Below, piece by piece: positions 57,357 to 64,000 of a DNA stretch of 64,000 bases. Numbering within the stretch: the stretch's first letter is position 1; each line of letters starts with the position of its first letter. Made by a program: the position numbers and the translations under genes. The stretch lies in NCBI GenBank assembly GCA_965262565.1, contig CBDHFQ010000015.1, forward strand, positions 54,077 to 118,076, written 5' to 3'. The notes under the pieces are model-generated. The model did not search any database and was not told the origin of the DNA. It saw only the letters and a list, made by a program, of their open reading frames with translations. The DNA comes from CBDHFQ01 sp965262565. GTDB taxonomy: Bacteria; Bacteroidota; Bacteroidia; J057.

Positions 57357-57821
57357 AGTTATCTTACAGGCCAAAATCATCATTTAAGGAAGGAGAAAAG
57401 TAATTTTACCTACTAAAAAAGTCCCATAAACAAAAAAACATCAATTCCTGATATTTAATATTGTTAAATCGAGTTATTTACTACCCCTAATGATTCAACA
57501 TTAGGGGTAATTAGTTTTTGTTTATTTTTTTTTCATAAAAATTAGACAAAATTTTTAAATTTTCTTACAAGCTCTTCTAAAATTTGGCATAATTTAAGCT
57601 AGTCATGAAAATTTATCAAAAAGAGAAAATATTTCCAACTTTGGACAAACGCTTAAAAAAGCACTGATAATCAATTGATTAACAATAGGTAATTCAACCA
57701 AAATCAATACCCATGAACTGAAGTGTTAAGGTTATGTTAAAATCTGTATTCTGCCCAACTTATAGATAAGTTAGCCGTTTGGATTATAGAATTTAAAACC
57801 TAACCTTAAACAAACTTTAAG
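57357..57821. other. AT-rich intergenic region with terminator and leader structures
   Basis: About 465 bp holding a terminator at 57482-57515 (separate entry) and, before the fasciclin gene, inverted repeats: AACTTA-TAGA-TAAGTT at 57757-57772 and TTAAGGTTA (57726-57734) with TAACCTTAA (57801-57809). No coding frame seen. Confidence 0.6.
57482..57515 (+). terminator. Rho-independent terminator after the VHL-like gene
   Basis: TACCCCTAATG (57482-57492) and CATTAGGGGTA (57499-57509) form an 11-bp stem with a 6-base loop, followed by a T-rich tract. Confidence 0.8.
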
Positions 57822-58340
57822 ATGAACATTTCAAAAATCGCATTCGTTTTATTTCTTTTAGGTACTTTCTTTGTTGCTACTCCTTCTTTTGCTCAAGAGA
57901 TGGCAGAAAATACTGAAGAAGCTGCTGACCAAAAGAATATTGTCGAATTGGCTGTTGAAACTGATTTATTATCAACTTTAGTTAAAGCTGTTCAAGCTGG
58001 AGAATTAGTAGAAACGCTTCAGGGTGAAGGACCTTTCACTGTATTCGCTCCTACTAATGATGCATTTGCTGCTCTTCCCGAGGGAACGCTTGAGAACCTA
58101 TTGAAGCCTGAAAACAAGGATGAGTTAGTTAAGATTCTTACTTATCACGTAGTACCAGGTGCTATCATGTCTACAGATTTAAGCGACGGACAAACAGCTG
58201 AAACTGTACAAGGTGGAACTATCGCTGTTTCTTTAGCAGGTGGAGCTGTAAAAATTAATGACGCTAATGTTGTTAAAGCTGACGTGGCTGCTTCTAACGG
58301 TGTAGTTCATGTAATTGACAAGGTAATTCTTCCTCAATAA
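57822..58340 (+). CDS. Secreted fasciclin-domain protein
   Basis: 172 residues: signal peptide (IAFVLFLLGTFFVATPSFAQ) and one fasciclin (FAS1) domain (VKAVQAGELVETLQGEGPFT, VFAPTNDAFAALPEGTLENL, KILTYHVVPGAIMST, NGVVHVIDKVILPQ). FAS1 domains mediate adhesion. Its 5' leader contains inverted repeats. Ends near a bidirectional-looking terminator. Confidence 0.93.
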   Translation: MNISKIAFVLFLLGTFFVATPSFAQEMAENTEEAADQKNIVELAVETDLLSTLVKAVQAGELVETLQGEGPFTVFAPTNDAFAALPEGTLENLLKPENKDELVKILTYHVVPGAIMSTDLSDGQTAETVQGGTIAVSLAGGAVKINDANVVKADVAASNGVVHVIDKVILPQ

Positions 58341-58377
58341 GGATTGTATAAGAATAACCAAACCTAAAATTTATCAC

Positions 58378-58404
58378 GAGGGATTGTCTTTCAGGCGATC
58401 CCTC
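58378..58404. terminator. Hairpin terminator between convergent genes
   Basis: GAGGGATTG (58378-58386) and CGATCCCTC (58396-58404) pair with one G-T pair; TATTTATTTT follows on the plus strand. Lies between the fasciclin gene and the convergent YkgJ-like gene. Confidence 0.7.
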
Positions 58405-58407
58405 TAT

Positions 58408-58914
58408 TTATTTTAACCAATGCTCATTAGCCTTTAAACGCTCTATGATATAATAAACAGCAGGACAAACAGCGATATTCTTATAAGTAACGTCCAAGAA
58501 TTTATGTATTTGTTTTCTGTCTGTGTGAGGGTAATCTTTGCACGCTTTAGGCCTCACTTCATATATTAAACACTGATTATTGGAAGCTAAGAATGGACAA
58601 GGAGGTTTTTTATATACGTAATCGCCTTCTTCATCTAAAAGTAAATAAGAGTGAATTAATTCATCTGACTTTATTCCCAGAAACTTAGCTATTCGATCTA
58701 TGTCTCTTCCAAGAAAAATGGGACTAATGGTTTTACAGCAATTCGCACAATCCAAACAATTTATTTTTTCAAAAGCCTCTTCGTGTAACTCATGACATAC
58801 TTCATCCAACCGTTTAGGCTTTTTCTTTCTTATTTTATCAAAGAGTTTTCTATTGGCTTTTCGATTTGCTTTTGCCTTGGCACTAATTTCATTAATCGAA
58901 GGAAATTCAGGCAT
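58408..58914 (-). CDS. YkgJ-family cysteine cluster protein
   Basis: 168 residues with the zinc- or iron-binding cysteine cluster of this family: CLDCANCC, CPFL, CLIYEVRPKACKDYP and a further Cys near the end. Cytoplasmic; metal cofactor and role are not firmly established for the family. Confidence 0.88.
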   Translation of the reverse strand: MPEFPSINEISAKAKANRKANRKLFDKIRKKKPKRLDEVCHELHEEAFEKINCLDCANCCKTISPIFLGRDIDRIAKFLGIKSDELIHSYLLLDEEGDYVYKKPPCPFLASNNQCLIYEVRPKACKDYPHTDRKQIHKFLDVTYKNIAVCPAVYYIIERLKANEHWLK

Positions 58915-59014
58915 ACTTCTAATGGGATAAAATTAGTTTCCTAAATTATACTTTGGTAATTTCATAAGTTATAGAGGAGGTAATGTATCAAAAATTGCAA
59001 TATATTTTTTGAGA

Positions 59015-59527
59015 ATGGTGAATAAATCAAGAAAAACGCGGAAGACTTTTGACTTTTATATTCGTAAGGCATGGCTGAAGATTTACAATATGTATAATCA
59101 TGAGGCAGAAAGTAAAGGTTACAGTATCTCAATGGCCTACGTATTACTAAACATCGACCGAAACGAAGGAACACCAGCTACACAAATAGGTCCACTCATG
59201 GGACTACAAAAAGCCAGTTTAAGTAGGACATTAAAAATCATGGAAGATGAAGGCTTGATTTTGAGAAAAATAGATGAAGAAGATAACAGGATTCGGAGGG
59301 TATTCTTAACAGATTTGGGAGAGCGTTATAGACAAATTTCCAAAGAAGTTGTTTTGAGATTCCAGTCAGACATTGAGAAGAGCTTTCCGGAGGAAACTCT
59401 GGAAGTTTTCATAGATGTGTTGGAAAAAATTACGGAATTGGCAGATAAACAAAGACGCAATTTTGATAGGGAAAAATCATTACTTGCTCTCCAGAATAAA
59501 AATTCCAAAAACCATAAAAAATTGTAG
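59015..59527 (+). CDS. MarR-family transcriptional regulator
   Basis: About 170 residues from the ATG at 59015 (MVNKSRKTRKTF); a TTG 6 bp upstream is less likely. Winged helix-turn-helix of the MarR type: GTPATQIGPLMGLQKASLSR, TLKIMEDEGLILRKIDEEDN, RRVFLTDLGERYRQISKEV. It precedes a flavin-reductase gene on the same strand with 83 bp between, so it may regulate that gene. Ligand unknown. Confidence 0.88.
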   Translation: MVNKSRKTRKTFDFYIRKAWLKIYNMYNHEAESKGYSISMAYVLLNIDRNEGTPATQIGPLMGLQKASLSRTLKIMEDEGLILRKIDEEDNRIRRVFLTDLGERYRQISKEVVLRFQSDIEKSFPEETLEVFIDVLEKITELADKQRRNFDREKSLLALQNKNSKNHKKL

Positions 59528-59610
59528 TGCTACCCTTTTGTAGCCTTCATTGCCTACCTGTAATATTTTCAAATATTAGCTATAGAGATTTTTGTTACTA
59601 TAAATATACA

Positions 59611-60237
59611 ATGGAAAATCAAATCTCGTTTACGCTAGAACATATACTAACGCTGGATAAAGAATATAGGCGTAACCTGATTAACTGTCTCAGTGGTTTT
59701 AAAAGTGTGTGTCTATGTGGAACTGCAGATAAAAAAGGGAATACTAATCTTTCATTGATTAGTTCTGTCATTCATGTAGGGGCTAATCCTCCTCTTATGG
59801 GTATGTTAATGCGTCCTCACACAGTAAGAAGAGATACGATAGAAAATATAAATGAAGTTGGTTTTTTCACGCTCAACCATCTTCATAAGGAAATATTAGA
59901 TAGAGCTCATCAAGCCAGTGCTCGGTATCCAAAAGAGGTTTCAGAATTTGAGGCGGTTGGATTACACACACAAAAAAGTCAACGGCATAATGCTCCATAT
60001 GTGGAAGAAGCCTACTTAAAAATAGGATTAGCAGTGGAAGAGAAAATAGTTTTGAAGTCAAATAAGACCTTATTAATTGTGGGTAAAATAGTAGAACTAT
60101 TAATACCTGAACACATCATACTAGCAGATGGATTTATAGATCTGGAAGTTATAGGAACTTTAACTGTTTCGGGCTTAGATTCTTACCACGAAACTAAGTC
60201 TATTAGACGACTTCCCTACGCCAAAGCCCCTTCCTAG
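59611..60237 (+). CDS. Flavin reductase-like (flavoredoxin/FMN-binding) protein
   Basis: About 208 residues from the ATG at 59611 (MENQISFTLEHIL). FMN-binding split-barrel of the flavin reductase-like family: GTADKKGNTNLSLISSVIHV, PPLMGMLMRPHTVRRDTIEN, GFFTLNHLHKEILDRAHQAS, FEAVGL. A GTG start at 59527 is possible but adds a sequence without domain features. Likely reduces or binds FMN; partner unknown. Confidence 0.85.
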   Translation: MENQISFTLEHILTLDKEYRRNLINCLSGFKSVCLCGTADKKGNTNLSLISSVIHVGANPPLMGMLMRPHTVRRDTIENINEVGFFTLNHLHKEILDRAHQASARYPKEVSEFEAVGLHTQKSQRHNAPYVEEAYLKIGLAVEEKIVLKSNKTLLIVGKIVELLIPEHIILADGFIDLEVIGTLTVSGLDSYHETKSIRRLPYAKAPS

Positions 60238-60285
60238 TACAAATAATTTATCGTAATTTTTTCTATCAATAGGCAGGCCAATCAT

Positions 60286-61308
60286 CTATTGATTCTGATG
60301 AAACTTACCGTACATAAATACCCCTCTTTGAACTTCACCATTGGTCATTTTTAACACGCCTTTTCCATGGATACGCCCCGCATTAAATTCTCCTTCATAG
60401 ATATTTCCATCAGCATAAGCATAAATTCCAGTTCCATGTCTTTTATCCATTACCCACTCACCTTCGTAAATGCTGCGATCACTATAAACATATTTTCCAT
60501 ATCCGTGTTTTTTCCCATTTAGCCAATCACCCTCATATCTATCTCCATTAGTATAGACCAACACTCCTCGTCCATTATATAATCCATTTCTAAAACTTCC
60601 GGAATAAGTTGATCCTGTAGGGGTTAGAAGAGTGCCGCCTCCATGCATACGACCATTTTGCCATTCTCCATCATACTTTATTCCTGATGCCCAAGTCATT
60701 GCTCCTTTCCCTGATTTTCTTCCATCAACCCAGTATCCTTCATATATATCTCCTTTGGCATTAGCTAACAATCCATATCCGTTTCTTTTATTATTCTCAA
60801 AATCTCCTTCATAAACGTCGCCGTTAGGATATAAGAATTTTGCTTTGCCTCTAACTACCCCATTCGTCCATATCCCTGTAATATAAGTTCCGTTAGGATA
60901 GGTTAACGTTCCCTGTCCGTTTTGTTTGTCTTCTGCCCATTGACCATCATACACACTTCCATCATAGAAAAAGTATTTTCCCGATCCATGCATTCGACTG
61001 TCTTTAAAATCTCCCTCATATCTATCTCCATTGTGATAAAGATAAATCCCCCTTCCATTCATCGCGTCTTTAGCCCAGGATCCTTCAAAAGAGTCTCCAT
61101 TAGCCATTTTATATATTCCGAATCCATATCTTTTCCCCCCTCTCCAATCTCCTTTATATAAATCTCCGTTGGGATATGAATAAGAACCTTTTCCAGTACT
61201 ACAATTTCCTTTAATACATTGGCTAAACGTAGGGGTATAAATTATAATTAGTGTGAGAGCTAGAGCAGAGAACAGGAACTTTCGCTTTAATAGCATAAAA
61301 CTTGGCAT
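60286..61308 (-). CDS. Secreted MORN-repeat protein
   Basis: 340 residues: signal peptide (FLFSALALTLIIIYTPTFSQ), then 13 consecutive 23-residue MORN repeats of the form NGDRYEGDWLNGKKHGYGKY. MORN repeats bind lipids or act as scaffolds in eukaryotes; in Bacteroidota they are exported. No other domain. Start may alternatively be the Met at residue 5. Confidence 0.9.
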   Translation of the reverse strand: MPSFMLLKRKFLFSALALTLIIIYTPTFSQCIKGNCSTGKGSYSYPNGDLYKGDWRGGKRYGFGIYKMANGDSFEGSWAKDAMNGRGIYLYHNGDRYEGDFKDSRMHGSGKYFFYDGSVYDGQWAEDKQNGQGTLTYPNGTYITGIWTNGVVRGKAKFLYPNGDVYEGDFENNKRNGYGLLANAKGDIYEGYWVDGRKSGKGAMTWASGIKYDGEWQNGRMHGGGTLLTPTGSTYSGSFRNGLYNGRGVLVYTNGDRYEGDWLNGKKHGYGKYVYSDRSIYEGEWVMDKRHGTGIYAYADGNIYEGEFNAGRIHGKGVLKMTNGEVQRGVFMYGKFHQNQ

Positions 61309-61715
61309 CTTTCAATAAATCAAAAATACAGGGATTTTTTCCTGAAAACATGCGTCATTTAAATTCTATCTTACACTTTTATTTCGACTCATGTTAGAAA
61401 AACAATCGCAATTTTTGTTCTTTACTATTGATTTTCCAACATATGACTCATTTATTGATACAATCGCCTACAAAAAGTCTGTCAAAAGAATCAAATTATG
61501 TATATCTAACGAAATAAATGAGAAAAACATATTTATCTGCATGGAATTTTCTAAAAAAACCTCACAAAAATCGTTCAAAAATTCTCATGCGGAACTAATA
61601 TCTTAAAATATTTCGAAAATCTAACACCTTTTTTTATTAATGTTAATACGGATAAAATAATAACTACAGAAGATACTATACGTTTATAATTATAGTAATA
61701 CAAAAAAAAGCTCGT
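61309..61715. other. AT-rich divergent region
   Basis: About 400 bp between the divergent MORN and TetR-like genes. A 71-residue frame at 61391-61606 has low-complexity composition and no recognisable features; I see no RNA gene or repeat. Confidence 0.5.
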
Positions 61716-62321
61716 ATGACAAATGCCTATATCTCTTATATACAAGAGTTCCAGGATAAACCCAACAATGTAGAATCCTTTTGTACCTATGCGAACACAA
61801 CTCCTTTGCAATTTTTTCAGAGTTATTCTTCCTTTGAAGACCTAGAAAAAGCCATATTCCGTCAATTTTTTTATGAGACCCTGGATGTACTTCATGGAGA
61901 TGAGGTTTATTCTACGTACAATACCCGAGAGAAATTACTCGCCTTTTATTACACGTGGTTTCAAACCCTCCAACCTATGCGAGACTTTATTGTTTACTTA
62001 TGGGCGCAGGAATATTCTCCACTCGAAGGTCCACATTATTATAAAGATGTTCGCCAACCTTTCATTAATTATGTAGACACTTTATTACAGAATGGAATTC
62101 GCTTGGGAGAAATCTCTGAAAGATTTGGGCTTGAAGGAATAAATAAATTAATACTCTGGAATCAGAGTAAGTTTCTTTTTCAATACTGGATGACTGATAC
62201 CAGTACCCAATTTGAACAAACAGATGCTGCGGTAGAAAAATCAGTGAATTTCGCAGTAGATGTAATGCAACCCAATTTATTGGATACCGCCATAGATTGG
62301 TTTAAGTTTATATTACAATAA
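61716..62321 (+). CDS. TetR-like protein upstream of the AarF kinase
   Basis: 201 residues. The N-terminus (VESFCTYANTTPLQFFQSYS, SFEDLEKAIFRQFFYETL) has the spacing of a degenerate TetR helix-turn-helix; the rest resembles TetR C-terminal domains. It sits 2 bp upstream of the AarF gene, so the two are translated together; this pairing recurs in Bacteroidota in my knowledge. The recognition helix is atypical, so DNA binding is uncertain. Confidence 0.7.
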   Translation: MTNAYISYIQEFQDKPNNVESFCTYANTTPLQFFQSYSSFEDLEKAIFRQFFYETLDVLHGDEVYSTYNTREKLLAFYYTWFQTLQPMRDFIVYLWAQEYSPLEGPHYYKDVRQPFINYVDTLLQNGIRLGEISERFGLEGINKLILWNQSKFLFQYWMTDTSTQFEQTDAAVEKSVNFAVDVMQPNLLDTAIDWFKFILQ

Positions 62322-62323
62322 AT

Positions 62324-63637
62324 ATGAAGGAACAAGCTAAGATTCCCGTTTCAAAAGTGAGAAGAGCCAGTAAATTCGTAAGAACGGGCTTAAAAGTAGG
62401 TGGGAATTATATTAAACATTACTCTAGTAAGCTGGTAAATAAGGATATAGATGAGTCTAAGCTGAACGAAAGAAATGCGGAAGATATTTATGAAACTTTG
62501 AGTGAGCTAAAAGGCAGCGCATTGAAAGTAGCACAGATGTTAAGTATGGATAGAGGTATGCTTCCTTCCGCTTTTGCTAAGAAGTTTTCTGAGGCACAAC
62601 ATAAAGCGCCTCCTCTTTCAGGTCCATTAATTGTTAAAACATTTCAACAATATTTTGGAAAGTCTCCACTTAAACTATACGATGCCTTTGATATGGAGGC
62701 AGCTCACGCTGCTTCTATAGGTCAGGTACATAGAGCGGAAAAGGATGGAGAAGTACTGGCAGTTAAAATACAGTATCCAGGAGTAAAAGATAGTGTCTCT
62801 TCAGATTTAAATATGGTTCGTCCTTTTGCCAGAAGGCTTTTCGGCTGGAAGGATAAAGATATGGAAATTTATTTTGACGAAATCAAAGAACGACTGCTGG
62901 AAGAAACTGATTATAAGTTGGAGCTTTCTCGTTCCTTATTATTGTCCGAAAAATGTAAAGATTTACCTCATATCCATTTTGCGAAGTATTATCCCGAATA
63001 TTCGTCAGATAAAATTATCACCATGAAATGGATGGAAGGAAAGCACATGGATGAGTTCCTTGAAGAAAATCCATCTCAGGAGATAAGAAACCAAATAGGT
63101 CAGGCACTTTGGGACTTCTACAATTATCAAGTCCATGTCCTTAAAATTATGCATGCTGATGCTCATCCGGGTAATTACCTATTTAGACCTGATGGCTCGG
63201 TGGTAGTGATCGACTTTGGTTGTGTCAAGAAGATTCCCGAAGACTTTTATGTCAATTATTTCCAATTACTACAACCAGGAATTCTGGATAACAAGGATAA
63301 ATTTCTAGATATCTGTAAGAAGACTCAGATTATTTACGATTTCGACGGTCCTAAAGAAGTAGAATTATATACTTCGGTGTTCAAAGAAGCATTAGAGATC
63401 GTATGCCAACCTTTTTATGTAGACTCCTTCGACTTTGGTGATGAGGTATATATGGACAGCATATACGAATATGGAGAACATGCAGGAAGTATGCCTGAAT
63501 TAAGAAATACAAAAGCACCCAGAGGGGCAAAAGATGGTATCTATATGAACAGAACTTTTTTCGGCTTGTATTCTATTCTTAATTCATTGAAAGCAAAAGT
63601 AACAACGCGCAAATACATTCCTACATTGGAAGCGTAA
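62324..63637 (+). CDS. AarF/UbiB-family atypical kinase
   Basis: 437 residues of the ABC1/AarF/UbiB family, linked to quinone biosynthesis or lipid transport. Motifs: ELKGSALKVAQMLSMD (equivalent of the family KxGQ, here KVAQ), HAASIGQVHRAEKDGEVLAV (A-rich loop and Lys), EETDYKLE, MHADAHPGNYLFRPDG and VIDFGC. Gly in KxGQ is replaced by Ala. Cotranscribed with the TetR-like gene. Confidence 0.88.
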   Translation: MKEQAKIPVSKVRRASKFVRTGLKVGGNYIKHYSSKLVNKDIDESKLNERNAEDIYETLSELKGSALKVAQMLSMDRGMLPSAFAKKFSEAQHKAPPLSGPLIVKTFQQYFGKSPLKLYDAFDMEAAHAASIGQVHRAEKDGEVLAVKIQYPGVKDSVSSDLNMVRPFARRLFGWKDKDMEIYFDEIKERLLEETDYKLELSRSLLLSEKCKDLPHIHFAKYYPEYSSDKIITMKWMEGKHMDEFLEENPSQEIRNQIGQALWDFYNYQVHVLKIMHADAHPGNYLFRPDGSVVVIDFGCVKKIPEDFYVNYFQLLQPGILDNKDKFLDICKKTQIIYDFDGPKEVELYTSVFKEALEIVCQPFYVDSFDFGDEVYMDSIYEYGEHAGSMPELRNTKAPRGAKDGIYMNRTFFGLYSILNSLKAKVTTRKYIPTLEA

Positions 63638-63662
63638 CAACATACTTTTCTAAAGTATCTTT

Positions 63663-63705
63663 TTCCCATCTGATCTTTCCACTATACGGTCAGGTGGGAA
63701 TTTTT
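63663..63705. terminator. Terminator between convergent genes
   Basis: TTCCCATCTGA (63663-63673) and TCAGGTGGGAA (63690-63700) form an 11-bp stem with one G-T pair, followed by TTTTTA on the plus strand. Confidence 0.8.
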
Positions 63706-64000
63706 ATTTGGATAAGGCTGTAATATTCTTTTTCTGATTAGGTTCCAATAAGCCCATGGCATGTAACTCCTTCTCAGTAAGCAATTCAGTTCGTTTTTTA
63801 GTCTCTGTCCTTAGAATAGACACCCTCTCTTTATCTATGAAAGAACTTCTATTCCCCCATGCATTTCTCACATAAGACAATACCGCTGCAATGTTCTCAT
63901 CTGTAAAAGCTGAATTATCTTTCAAACCAGGCATTTGAGCCTGAACCCTGGGAGGTTCGTAGGTAATTCCATTTACCGTAACTGGACCTGTAAGCCCATG
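63704..64000 (-). CDS. Cytochrome c domain protein (partial, C-terminus)
   Basis: The frame is open to the right edge, so about 98 C-terminal residues are seen. LTGPVTVNGITYEP, then QAQMPGLKDN (axial Met), TDENIAAVLSYVRNAWGNRS is the end of a class I cytochrome c domain as found in dehydrogenase/c-type fusion proteins; the CxxCH is outside the window. The tail (LTEKELHAMGLLEP) is extra. Confidence 0.75.
   Translation of the reverse strand, partial: HGLTGPVTVNGITYEPPRVQAQMPGLKDNSAFTDENIAAVLSYVRNAWGNRSSFIDKERVSILRTETKKRTELLTEKELHAMGLLEPNQKKNITALSK

Noticed and set aside
61391..61606. 71-residue reading frame
   Set aside because: Low-complexity Lys/Ser/Phe/Ile composition, no recognisable domain, and no SD or promoter; probably chance.

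Overview
The window looks like a chromosomal segment of a low-to-moderate GC member of the Bacteroidota, most likely a Saprospiria/Lewinella-like marine or activated-sludge bacterium (lineage is inference). Supporting signs: many secreted proteins end in type IX secretion (T9SS) sorting domains of type A (YPNP...) or type B (CHU_C-like, FIPNVFSPNNDG); there is a SusC/TonB-receptor style nutrient cluster; recognisable promoters have the Bacteroidetes -33 TTTG / -7 TAnnTTTG form; Shine-Dalgarno sequences are mostly absent; PKD, DNRLRE, fasciclin and MORN proteins are present.

Layout. 1-8.4 kb: accessory, decayed stretch. It holds a frameshifted PQQ-type sugar dehydrogenase, a palindromic tandem repeat block, an N-terminally truncated orphan cas1, a large secreted propeller/DNRLRE protein with a 1194-bp internal duplication, and an AraC-family remnant. 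8.5-12.1 kb: argH-argE pair and an orphan DNA methyltransferase. 12.2-21 kb (minus strand): TonB transducer, TonB-dependent receptor and two paralogous choice-of-anchor I surface proteins, probably one uptake module. 21.6-36.3 kb: mixed metabolic and secreted genes (esterase-like protein, ComB-like phosphatase, propeller/PKD and IgGFc-binding-like proteins, second TonB, thioredoxin-like protein, TetR plus aldo/keto reductase, HisC-like aminotransferase, secreted lipase-like hydrolase, DoxX, TrkA-type K+ channel). A tRNA-Ala(GGC) lies at 36370-36443. 37.2-38.9 kb: L,D-transpeptidase and GyrI-like protein.

38.9-49.5 kb is the most interesting region: a FixI/CcoI-type copper P-type ATPase diverges from four consecutive universal stress proteins, then a FixL-like PAS histidine kinase, an Rcp1-like receiver, a receiver-kinase hybrid, and a receiver fused to a CRP/FNR-type DNA-binding protein. 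The PAS domain keeps the heme-pocket residues of FixL at the same spacing, so I infer an oxygen-sensing regulatory island in which FixJ and FixK functions are condensed into one receiver-CRP protein.

49.5-64 kb: coiled-coil protein, aldehyde dehydrogenase, a nuoA-nuoB pair without the other nuo genes, EI24/CysZ-like membrane protein, subtilase, a protein with two VHL-beta-like repeats, fasciclin protein, YkgJ-type cysteine cluster protein, MarR regulator, flavin reductase, 13-repeat MORN protein, TetR-like plus AarF/UbiB kinase, and a partial cytochrome c at the right edge.

Four otherwise good genes carry single-base frameshifts near 1380, 7287, 44236 and 49250. Three fit the loss of one base from a run of four identical bases and one fits a duplicated C, so draft-assembly indel error is as likely as real mutation.
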